DNA of 17,276 nucleotides from Pseudomonadota bacterium (GTDB lineage: Bacteria; Pseudomonadota; Gammaproteobacteria; JAKAQQ01), in assembly GCA_021852325.1 (NCBI GenBank), contig JAJZNM010000140.1:1-17276 (forward strand). Direction: 5' to 3'. Positions 8,221 to 14,958 of this stretch are shown here, in pieces. The notes under the pieces are model-generated. The model was given only the letters and a program-made list of their open reading frames with translations. It was not told the DNA's origin and made no database searches. Every line of letters begins with the position of its first letter. Positions within the stretch are counted from its first letter, which is position 1. A program made the position numbers and the translations under genes.

Positions 8221-10131
8221 GTGCAGCCGATTGATTCGGGAATCCCCCTCCCAAAGCCGGTACGTCTGGTTTTGATCAATCCCCGTTTCCCGGAAAGCTT
8301 CTGGAGCTTCCGTTGGGCGCTCCGTGAACTGCTCCTCGACAAACGCGCAATCAATCCTCCGCTCGGACTGGCAACCCTTGCTGCGTTGACGCCCGCTGAT
8401 TGGGTCATATCGATCCATGACGAAAACATCGAACCCTTGCCTGCCCAGCCGGAAGCCGATATCGTCGGTATCGGCGGCATGGCAGTCCAGTTTCCCCGCC
8501 AACGGGAGCTCATCCGCTATTATCGTGAAAAGGGATACCACGTCGTCAGCGGCGGGAGCTACGCTTCCCTGTCGCCCTCGGCCTATGAGGGGCTTGCCGA
8601 CACCTTGATTGTCGGCGAGGCCGAACTGATCTGGCCGCAGTTCTGCCACGATTTCGAGCTGGGCACTCCGCGCGCGCGATACGAGCAGCCAGAGCCTGTG
8701 GACCTTCAACATACCCCCACGCCGCGTTTCGACCTCCTCAAACTTTCAGCGTATACCACGGCCAGCCTGCAGTTCTCGCGTGGTTGCCCTTACCTCTGCG
8801 AATTCTGTGACATTCCCATCCTGTTCGGCCGGAAACCCCGTACCAAATCGCTTGCACAAATCCACAATGAACTCGAGGCCCTGCATCCGGCCGGAGTACA
8901 CAATGTTTTCTTTGTGGATGACAATCTCATCGGATACCGGCCACGGGCAAGGGCGCTGCTCGAGTTTCTTGCGGAATACCAGCGCAACCATGGGTATCCG
9001 TTTTCATTTGGCACCGAGGTATCGGTCAATCTCGCGACCGACCCTGAACTGCTCGCCGGCATGCGTGCCGCGGGTTTCCGTTGGGTGTTCCTCGGCATTG
9101 AGACGCCTGACCCTGAAAGCTTGACCGCGGTGGGGAAAAAACAAAATCTCCGGGGCAACCTGCTGGATGCCGTTCGCGCCTTCTATCGGGCAGGCATGGA
9201 TGTGTTCAGTGGCTTTATTGTTGGCTTCGATCATGATACGGCTGAGACGTTTGAGCGCCAATACCGCTTTATCGAGGATTCCGGCATCCAGGTAGCCATG
9301 CTGGGCCTGTTGACGGCCGTGCCCCGCACACCCCTGTACGAACGACTGGAACGCGCAAACCGGCTGCGTCGGGATGTGCAGCCAGGCGACAATACCGGTG
9401 CGCACACCAACGTGTTGCCCCTCCACATGACCTATGAGGAAATGATCGCTGGCTACGCCACCCTGTACGCACGCCTGACCTCCCATCGGGCGATTGCAAC
9501 GCGCATCCACAATAAACTGCGTTTCTACCGCGAGAGCCCGTTTCCGCGGCCGATCAACCCTCACGAATCCCGGGCTCTGCTCTGGCGGTTGATCAAGCGT
9601 GGAGTCTTGAGGGGTGGTCTGGGCAGTGTGGCGTCTTTCCTCTGGAGCCTGGTTCGCGTGCGCCCGTCGCTCTGGCATCTGGTCTGCCAGGATTGGGCTA
9701 CTGGATTTTCCATCCAGGAATATACTCGGCGCTGCATACAAGATTCCCCCCAGGGGGATCGGGTATTTGCTGAATACTGCATGTCCAGCCTGTCGCACAG
9801 GCTGCATACCCAACTCGTGCAGGGTCTCTTCAAGATTGACCTTGACCGGTTTAGAAAGCCGGCACGGCTTCGCATAGTCATTGAGCGCACCTGTGGTCCC
9901 GTTGACCTCAAGGCTGCCTTACGGATCTTGGATCGCCTGCTTCGTCGACGCCAGACGATGGCACTGGTTCTCGTGCTCAAAGCCCTCCCGGCCGAGTGCA
10001 ACACCTGCCTTCAGCACTGGATCGATCGGTTAGGACGTTACAGTGATCGCGTGACACTCGAGTGGGAAGAAGCCTTGATCCATGGCATCGATTCCTCGCG
10101 CATCGCTGTCACTGCGCGCGACCCAGCCTGA
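8221..10131 (+). CDS. B12-binding-domain radical SAM protein (DUF4070-type), function unknown
   Basis: Radical SAM enzyme of the BchE/COG1032 type. The N-terminal ~170 residues form a B12-binding-like Rossmann region, with LVLINPRFPESFWSF and IVGIGGMAVQFPRQ, but without the DxHxxG motif, suggesting base-off cobalamin binding or none. The [4Fe-4S]-SAM motif is Cys189-x3-Cys193-x2-Cys196 in SRGCPYLCEFCDIP. The TIM-barrel core continues with NVFFVDDNLIG and FRWVFLGIETPDPESL, and the rest resembles the DUF4070 group that also includes the hopanoid C-2 methylase HpnP. The 636-residue length includes an unusually long C-terminal extension (about the last 150 residues). The start is GTG at 8221, with GGTGGA just upstream. 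It is the first gene of an apparent operon with ubiD (11-bp gap) and ubiX behind an FNR-type site, which suggests an anaerobic role in quinone metabolism. The substrate and reaction are not known; methylation or BchE-like oxygen insertion from water are possibilities only. Confidence 0.85.
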   Translation: MQPIDSGIPLPKPVRLVLINPRFPESFWSFRWALRELLLDKRAINPPLGLATLAALTPADWVISIHDENIEPLPAQPEADIVGIGGMAVQFPRQRELIRYYREKGYHVVSGGSYASLSPSAYEGLADTLIVGEAELIWPQFCHDFELGTPRARYEQPEPVDLQHTPTPRFDLLKLSAYTTASLQFSRGCPYLCEFCDIPILFGRKPRTKSLAQIHNELEALHPAGVHNVFFVDDNLIGYRPRARALLEFLAEYQRNHGYPFSFGTEVSVNLATDPELLAGMRAAGFRWVFLGIETPDPESLTAVGKKQNLRGNLLDAVRAFYRAGMDVFSGFIVGFDHDTAETFERQYRFIEDSGIQVAMLGLLTAVPRTPLYERLERANRLRRDVQPGDNTGAHTNVLPLHMTYEEMIAGYATLYARLTSHRAIATRIHNKLRFYRESPFPRPINPHESRALLWRLIKRGVLRGGLGSVASFLWSLVRVRPSLWHLVCQDWATGFSIQEYTRRCIQDSPQGDRVFAEYCMSSLSHRLHTQLVQGLFKIDLDRFRKPARLRIVIERTCGPVDLKAALRILDRLLRRRQTMALVLVLKALPAECNTCLQHWIDRLGRYSDRVTLEWEEALIHGIDSSRIAVTARDPA

Positions 10132-10142
10132 ACGGGTCACCA

Positions 10143-11609
10143 ATGCCATCCACCAGTCTGCGAACCTTCATGACTGAACTGGAGCAACGCGGGGAGCTCA
10201 AGCGGATCTCGGCAGGAATCAACCCTGAACTGGAAGTCACTGAAATCTCGGACCGCGTTTTGCGAAACCATGGTCCCGCGTTGCTGTTTACACAGCCAAC
10301 AGGGCACAGCATGCCAATCCTGACCAACCTGTTGGGCACACCCCGGCGAATTGCATGGGCCCTCGGTCATGACAGCCTGGAGGAGCTACACGCCTTGGGT
10401 GAGACACTGGCCCTTTTCCGCGAGCCGGACCCTCCGCGCGGATGGGCTGATTTATGGAGTCACCTGGATCGGGTGCGGGGTGCGCTCAAGATGCCTGTTC
10501 ACGAGGTCAGGCATCCGGTATGTCAGGCACGCCGCCTGACAGGAAAAGATGTGGATCTGGGTGGCCTGCCCATACCCACCTGCTGGCCCGGCGACGCCGG
10601 GCCCCTGATCACCTGGGGGCTCACGGTCACACGAGGACCCGATTCGGAACGTCTGAACGTCGGTGTCTACCGCCAGCAGGTGATCGGCCGCAATCGATTG
10701 ATTGTGCGATGGCTACCCCATCGAGGAGGCGCACTGGATTATCAGGCCTGGTGCCGGACCCATCCACAAGATCCGTTCCCGGTGGCCGTAGCCATTGGTG
10801 CGGATCCCGCCATGTTGATCGCCGCTGCGTTGCCGATTCCGGACCATCTCTCAGAGTTTGCGTTTGCGGGCCTGCTTCGGGGTGCGCGGACGGAAGTCGC
10901 TTCATGCCTGTCGCATGACCTGAGCGTCCCGGCCCACGCCGAGATCGTGCTCGAGGGATTCATCCAGCCGGGCGAAGTGGCTGCCGAGGGCCCTTTCGGT
11001 GATCATACCGGCTACTACGACGAACCGAGCCTGTTCCCGGTCCTCACCGTCACTTGCCTGACGCATCGCGACCACCCCATCTATCACTCCACCCACACCG
11101 GGCGGCCACCAGATGAACCTTCGGTCTTGGCAGCGGCCTTGAATGAACTCTTCGTCCCGATACTCAAGCGTCAATTCCCGGAAATTGCCGATTTTTATCT
11201 TCCACCTGAAGCCTGCAGCTACCGGATGGCCTGTGTGAGCATCCGCAAGGAGTACCCGGGGCAAGCCAAACGGATCATGTTCGGCATCTGGAGCGTGTTG
11301 CGCCAGTTTCTTTATACCAAGTATGTGATTGTGACGGATGATGATATCGATGTCCGTAACTGGAAAGATGTGCTTTGGGCGTTGAGTACCCGCGTGGATC
11401 CCCGGCGGGACATCTTGTGCGTTGAGGCGACTCCAGTTGACAATCTGGATTTTGCATCTGGAACAAACGGGCTGGGTTCCAAACTCGGGATCGATGCGAC
11501 CAGCAAAGGGATCGGTGAAACGGGACATGCCTGGGGACGCCCGATCCAGAAAGATCCCGAAACAGTCATGCGCGTGGACCGGCTGTGGTCAAGCCTAGGT
11601 CTCGGGTGA
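10143..11609 (+). CDS. ubiD: UbiD-family prenyl-FMN-dependent decarboxylase (3-octaprenyl-4-hydroxybenzoate decarboxylase)
   Basis: Removes the carboxyl group from 3-polyprenyl-4-hydroxybenzoate in ubiquinone synthesis, using prenylated FMN made by UbiX. The protein is 488 residues, against 497 for E. coli UbiD, and collinear with it. Recognisable parts are the N-terminal LRTFMTELEQRGELKRI, the cofactor-binding RLNVGVYRQQVIGRNRL stretch, the catalytic-glutamate segment EGPFGDHTGYY (Glu282), and a C-terminal half with YVIVTDDDIDVRNWKDVLWA. The ATG at 10143 is chosen over an upstream in-frame start because it gives the family N-terminus and avoids overlap with the radical SAM gene. It lies 11 bp after that gene and overlaps ubiX, so all three are probably translated from one FNR-controlled mRNA. 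Whether the genome holds a second, constitutive ubiD is not visible here. Confidence 0.95.
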   Translation: MPSTSLRTFMTELEQRGELKRISAGINPELEVTEISDRVLRNHGPALLFTQPTGHSMPILTNLLGTPRRIAWALGHDSLEELHALGETLALFREPDPPRGWADLWSHLDRVRGALKMPVHEVRHPVCQARRLTGKDVDLGGLPIPTCWPGDAGPLITWGLTVTRGPDSERLNVGVYRQQVIGRNRLIVRWLPHRGGALDYQAWCRTHPQDPFPVAVAIGADPAMLIAAALPIPDHLSEFAFAGLLRGARTEVASCLSHDLSVPAHAEIVLEGFIQPGEVAAEGPFGDHTGYYDEPSLFPVLTVTCLTHRDHPIYHSTHTGRPPDEPSVLAAALNELFVPILKRQFPEIADFYLPPEACSYRMACVSIRKEYPGQAKRIMFGIWSVLRQFLYTKYVIVTDDDIDVRNWKDVLWALSTRVDPRRDILCVEATPVDNLDFASGTNGLGSKLGIDATSKGIGETGHAWGRPIQKDPETVMRVDRLWSSLGLG

Positions 11610-12316
11610 CCAGGACACCTCCGCGATCGGCCTCCCGCCCAGAAGAGGGTCTGCCACCCATCGTGGTCGGAGTGAGTGGCGCATCAGGCGCTGCATATGG
11701 TCTCGAGCTCATCGCAAGGCTTTTGGATGCCGGCAGGGAAGTTCACGCGATCGTGACTGATCCGGCGCGTACGGTCATCGCGATGGAAACCGGACTGGTT
11801 CTCCCGGCACAGCCACAGGCCATCGGACGCAAACTGGACCAGTACTTCGCCCGGAGCATAACCCGCCATGGTCGTCTGCGCGTCTTTGGAAACCAGCAGT
11901 GGAGCGCTCCAATGGCCAGCGGATCCGCGCGCATCGACGCGATGGCGATCTGCCCTTGCAGCATGGGCACACTGTCCGCCGTGGCGACCGGCGCAAGCCA
12001 CACGCTGCTGGAACGCGCAGCCGATGTCATGATCAAGGAACGGGGCAGGCTGGTGATGGTTCCCCGGGAAACGCCCCTGAGCACCATTCATCTTGCCCAC
12101 ATGCTCCATCTGGCGCAGGCCGGAGTTGTCATACTCCCGGCAAGTCCTGGCTTTTATCAACCTCCAGTCACCGTCGAGCGGCTCGTCAGTTTCATCGTCG
12201 CCCGGACACTCGACCATCTCGGCGTTGCTCAAGATTTCATGCCCAGTTGGGGCTCGCGGGCGCAAACCTGGGGCGGGAGTCGTGTGTACACTGCAAATCG
12301 GTCCCGGAAACGCTGA
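11606..12316 (+). CDS. ubiX: Flavin prenyltransferase UbiX
   Basis: Prenylates reduced FMN to the prenyl-FMN cofactor needed by UbiD. The protein is 236 residues, longer than E. coli UbiX (189) because of a polar N-terminal stretch before the core and a C-terminal tail. Visible motifs are VVGVSGASGAAYG (FMN-binding loop), CPCSMGTLSAVATG, LLERAADVMIKERGRLVMV, PRETPLSTIHLAHML and PASPGFYQPP. The GTG at 11606 overlaps the ubiD stop as GTGA, a common coupling arrangement; an upstream GTG at 11585 in the same frame adds seven residues and is also possible. The pairing with ubiD fits cofactor supply to its neighbour. An 88-bp gap with its own FNR-type site separates it from ubiU. Confidence 0.94.
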   Translation: MTRTPPRSASRPEEGLPPIVVGVSGASGAAYGLELIARLLDAGREVHAIVTDPARTVIAMETGLVLPAQPQAIGRKLDQYFARSITRHGRLRVFGNQQWSAPMASGSARIDAMAICPCSMGTLSAVATGASHTLLERAADVMIKERGRLVMVPRETPLSTIHLAHMLHLAQAGVVILPASPGFYQPPVTVERLVSFIVARTLDHLGVAQDFMPSWGSRAQTWGGSRVYTANRSRKR

Positions 12317-12337
12317 TGGTCATCCAGGCCAGTCTTC

Positions 12338-12379
12338 TTGATGTGCATCAAGTGCCTCAGGCATCACGGGATCTACCCT
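12338..12379 (+). promoter_or_regulatory. FNR-type promoter for ubiUV
   Basis: TTGATgtgcATCAA (12338-12351) is a perfect FNR/ANR consensus box centred at 12344.5. TACCCT at 12374-12379 starts 29.5 bp downstream, the class II position; it keeps the TA and final T of the -10 consensus but is weak (3 of 6), as expected for an activator-dependent promoter. The predicted transcript start is about 12386, leaving about 19 nt before the ubiU ATG. In E. coli the ubiUV operon is known to be controlled by Fnr, which supports the assignment. Confidence 0.8.
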
Positions 12380-12404
12380 GGTCCCGGATGAGTGGCCGTT
12401 CTAT

Positions 12405-13403
12405 ATGATGGATCTCGTTGCTCCAGCCGGCAGCCCGGGCGCACTAAAAGCTGCGCTGGCAGCGGGTGCCGATGCCGTCTATGTAGGTCTCCGCGACGAG
12501 ACCAACGCACGTAATTTTCCCGGATTGAATTTTGATCCCCACCACCTTCGGGAGGCCGTTTCCGAAGCCAGGCGGTTTCAGGCTCAGCTCTACGTGGCGA
12601 TCAACACCTACGCGCGTGCGGGGGCGTGGGATCACTGGAAAGCCGCCGTGGACCAGGCTGCCGAAGCCAATGTATCAGCACTCATCGCAGCCGACATGGC
12701 GGTTCTCGATTATGCCTGCCGAACCTACCCGGAGCTTCGGCTCCATCTTTCCGTACAGGCCTCAGCCACGAACTGGCGGTCACTTCAGCTCTATCGGGAG
12801 TTGTTCAACATCCGCCGGGCAGTCCTGCCCCGTGTCTTGTCCTTGAGCCAGATCGCAAGGCTCGCGGAACATGACGTGGTCCCTCTCGAAGTGTTCGGTT
12901 TCGGCAGTCTCTGCATCATGGTCGAGGGACGCTGCCTACTCTCTTCTTATGCCTGCGGCCGGTCACCCAACAACTATGGTGCTTGTTCTCCTGCAGAATC
13001 TGTGGAATGGATCACAACCTCGCAGGGCCTTGAAACACGTGTCGCGGGCATCCTGCTCGACCGGTTCACGCCAGAGGAATCCGCAGGGTACCCTACGCTC
13101 TGCAAGGGGCGATACCGGGCAGGAGACCGCATCCGGCACGTCTTTGAAGAACCCACCAGCCTCAACACCCTGGATATCCTGCCCCAACTGGCCGAGATCG
13201 GGATCCAGGCGATCAAGCTGGAAGGCCGTCAGCGAAGCCCAGCCTATATCACACAGGTCGTTCGTACCTGGCGTGCAGCGCTCGATGCCTATCAGCGCAA
13301 TCCCGAGCGGTTCATCCCCGAGGGCTCGTGGTCTCAAACCCTGAGTGAACTCTCTGAAGGGCAGCAGACGACTCTCGGTGCTTACGCACGGGTCTGGCGG
13401 TAA
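12405..13403 (+). CDS. ubiU: O2-independent ubiquinone hydroxylation protein UbiU (U32 family)
   Basis: With UbiV it forms a heterodimeric Fe-S complex that hydroxylates ubiquinone precursors without O2. The protein is 332 residues from the first ATG; a second ATG follows immediately at 12408. Counting from the second ATG, the four cluster-binding cysteines fall at 169, 176, 193 and 232, the same numbers as in E. coli UbiU (formerly YhbU). Typical blocks are DLVAPAGSPGALKAAL, GLRDETNARNFPGLNF, VQASATNW, GFGSLCIMVEGRC, YPTLCKGRY, EEPTSLNTLDILP, KLEGRQRSPAYITQV and the C-terminal EGQQTTLGAYARVWR. Databases often label such proteins peptidase U32, which is misleading here. It is followed after 5 bp by ubiV and preceded by a perfect FNR-type box. 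Confidence 0.96.
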   Translation: MMDLVAPAGSPGALKAALAAGADAVYVGLRDETNARNFPGLNFDPHHLREAVSEARRFQAQLYVAINTYARAGAWDHWKAAVDQAAEANVSALIAADMAVLDYACRTYPELRLHLSVQASATNWRSLQLYRELFNIRRAVLPRVLSLSQIARLAEHDVVPLEVFGFGSLCIMVEGRCLLSSYACGRSPNNYGACSPAESVEWITTSQGLETRVAGILLDRFTPEESAGYPTLCKGRYRAGDRIRHVFEEPTSLNTLDILPQLAEIGIQAIKLEGRQRSPAYITQVVRTWRAALDAYQRNPERFIPEGSWSQTLSELSEGQQTTLGAYARVWR

Positions 13404-13408
13404 TCGGT

Positions 13409-14284
13409 TTGTACATACGTCTCGCCCTGGGTCCCGTGCTATACCACTGGAACCGTGATCAGCTACTCGACTTTTATCAGGAGGTCGCTGAAGCGCCGGT
13501 GGAGATTGTCTATCTCGGGGAAACGGTCTGCCCGAAACGTCGCAGCCTTCGATGGACGGAGTGGCTGAAGATCGGGCAGATGCTGAAAGATCGTGGCAAG
13601 GAGGTTGTCCTGTCCACACTGACCCTGGTAGAGGCGGAGTCAGACCTTTCCCAGATCGAACGCACCTGCCGCAATGGCGAGTTTCTGGTGGAGGCCAATG
13701 ATACTGCTGCCATTCATGTGCTGGTGGAAAATGGCCGCCCGTTCGTGGGCGGCCCAGCGCTCAACGTATACAATGCCCAGACGCTCGCCCGGATTCAACA
13801 ACTGGGCCTGGTCCGCTGGATCCCGCCTCTTGAGCTATCCGGTGCCGGACTCCGCACCATCACCCGGGAACGGCATCCGAGCGCCCCGGAGATCGAGCTG
13901 TTCGCATACGGCCGGATGCCACTCGCCTATTCGGCCCGTTGCTTCACGGCGCGCGCCCACGGGTTGACCCGGGATCATTGCGATTTCATCTGCGGGCAGT
14001 ATCCCTCCGGACTCCAGGTCGAAACCCAGGATGGACAGCACATTTTTACACTGAATGGTCTCCAGACTCAGTCTGGAACGACACTCAACCTCCTCCCCCA
14101 CTGGCTAGAGCTTACCCAGGCCGGAGTCGGCATTCTCAGGATCAGCCCGGATGCACGCAACACGTTTGAACTGCTCTGCCGCATCCGGAACGCCCTGGAT
14201 GACGGGAAAGCTCCTGACGTGTCTGACCTGATCGGCGACTCGGGAAACGATGGCTATTGGAGAGGACTGGCTGGGTGTATGTAG
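13409..14284 (+). CDS. ubiV: O2-independent ubiquinone hydroxylation protein UbiV (U32 family)
   Basis: Partner of UbiU in anaerobic ring hydroxylation; binds a [4Fe-4S] cluster. The protein is 291 residues. Its cysteines 41, 178, 191 and 195 correspond to E. coli UbiV Cys39, 180, 193 and 197. Matching blocks are LGPVLYHWNRDQLLDFY, IVYLGETVCPKRR, VLSTLTLVEAESDL, NGEFLVEAND, ALNVYNAQTL, RMPLAYSARCFTAR, FTLNGLQTQSG, and the C-terminal NDGYWRGLAG. The only start that gives the family N-terminus is TTG at 13409, five bases after the ubiU stop; this rare start suggests translation coupled to ubiU. The stop lies 9 bp from the convergent ubiT stop. The usual E. coli order has ubiT divergent from ubiUV, so the arrangement here is different. 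Confidence 0.95.
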   Translation: MYIRLALGPVLYHWNRDQLLDFYQEVAEAPVEIVYLGETVCPKRRSLRWTEWLKIGQMLKDRGKEVVLSTLTLVEAESDLSQIERTCRNGEFLVEANDTAAIHVLVENGRPFVGGPALNVYNAQTLARIQQLGLVRWIPPLELSGAGLRTITRERHPSAPEIELFAYGRMPLAYSARCFTARAHGLTRDHCDFICGQYPSGLQVETQDGQHIFTLNGLQTQSGTTLNLLPHWLELTQAGVGILRISPDARNTFELLCRIRNALDDGKAPDVSDLIGDSGNDGYWRGLAGCM

Positions 14285-14293
14285 AGCGACCCC

Positions 14294-14782
14294 CTACGAT
14301 CGCGTAAGCCACCGTGCACAGGCGACCACGCCGTACCGTACCGGTGCTGGCAAAGTCTCCCGATCGATTCCATCAAGGGCATTCTTGGTTTCCAGCCCCA
14401 GCGCGACGTTCCCGTGGATGGTGAGCTGCTGCCGGAAGAAAAGGCTATCCGCATCGATCTGGCCCGCAACCAGCCTGAGCAGATCCAGTGCAGACGCCGC
14501 GATCCAGGTATCAGCACAATGGCCCGACAAGATATGGAGGCGGCGCTTGTGGCAGGTGAGCCTGATTCCGAGACCGGCGTCCGTGACCATGATCAGAACC
14601 GAATGCCCACACAAGAAATCAAAGACCCCTTCGGCAAGCGGTTGGCAAAGTGAATGGTTGAGCACGTGCTCGAGGAGCCCATTCCGGATCGGCGCGGGAA
14701 CGTGGCCTCCCCAATGGAGCACCGTCGCCGGAAGTTTGGTCTTGCCCGCATCCAGCCGCTTCAGAAACGTTCGCAGTCGCAT
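14294..14782 (-). CDS. ubiT: Ubiquinone accessory factor UbiT (SCP2 sterol-carrier domain)
   Basis: SCP2-domain protein needed for O2-independent ubiquinone synthesis, thought to bind the lipid intermediates or help scaffold the enzymes, as UbiJ does in air. The protein is 162 residues (E. coli UbiT/YhbT is 174). The diagnostic stretch is DADSLFFRQQLTIHGNVALG followed by LETKNALDGID, matching the E. coli DPDTLFFQRRLVIEGDTELGL region. A short basic N-terminus (MRLRTFLKRL) precedes the domain, consistent with membrane association. The ATG at 14782 is preceded by GAGG at very short spacing. The predicted FNR-dependent transcript would begin at about this same base, raising the possibility of a leaderless mRNA. 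It is convergent with ubiV and divergent from the chorismate mutase gene. Confidence 0.93.
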   Translation of the reverse strand: MRLRTFLKRLDAGKTKLPATVLHWGGHVPAPIRNGLLEHVLNHSLCQPLAEGVFDFLCGHSVLIMVTDAGLGIRLTCHKRRLHILSGHCADTWIAASALDLLRLVAGQIDADSLFFRQQLTIHGNVALGLETKNALDGIDRETLPAPVRYGVVACARWLTRS

Positions 14783-14786
14783 GTCC

Positions 14787-14807
14787 TCAGGATAGGGCCG
14801 GACCCAT
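14787..14807 (-). other. Possible six-codon leader ORF before ubiT
   Basis: ATG at 14807 opens a frame of six codons (MGPALS) and stops with TGA at 14789-14787, five bases before the ubiT ATG. It has the best Shine-Dalgarno in the area, AAGGAG at 14818-14813, five bases upstream. The stop overlaps the GAGG that would serve ubiT, a layout seen in translational coupling. It is meaningful only if transcription starts upstream of the FNR box. Confidence 0.2.
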
Positions 14808-14830
14808 GGCCGCTCCTTGATCTAGATCAT
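14789..14830 (-). promoter_or_regulatory. FNR-type promoter, ubiT direction
   Basis: On the minus strand the box reads ATGATctagATCAA (14830-14817), 9 of 10 consensus bases. TATCCT at 14794-14789 begins 29.5 bp from the box centre (14823.5), the class II -10 position. This predicts a transcript starting at about 14782, the first base of the ubiT start codon. Fnr control of ubiT is known in E. coli. Confidence 0.65.
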
Positions 14831-14858
14831 AGTCCCCCCGCCGCTGGACGCCCACAAT
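14817..14858 (+). promoter_or_regulatory. FNR-type promoter, chorismate mutase direction
   Basis: The same box read on the plus strand is TTGATctagATCAT (14817-14830). CACAAT at 14853-14858 starts 29.5 bp downstream of the centre and is identical in sequence and position to the -10 of the radical SAM promoter at 8188-8193. The predicted transcript start is about 14865, giving a 94-nt leader before the chorismate mutase ATG. This is the evidence that the mutase and the decarboxylase behind it may belong to the same oxygen-responsive regulon. Confidence 0.6.
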
Positions 14859-14958
14859 CAAGAGGAACCTGCATGTGGATCCTCGGTGCATTGAATGCTA
14901 GCGCGATTCTGACCACCCATACCGACATGACCCTCTGCATCCAATTGGACATCGATTC

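Noticed and set aside
12405..14284. Reading the two U32-family genes as secreted collagenase-type peptidases
   Set aside because: Both carry the exact four-cysteine patterns of UbiU and UbiV, have no signal peptide, and lie among ubiquinone genes.
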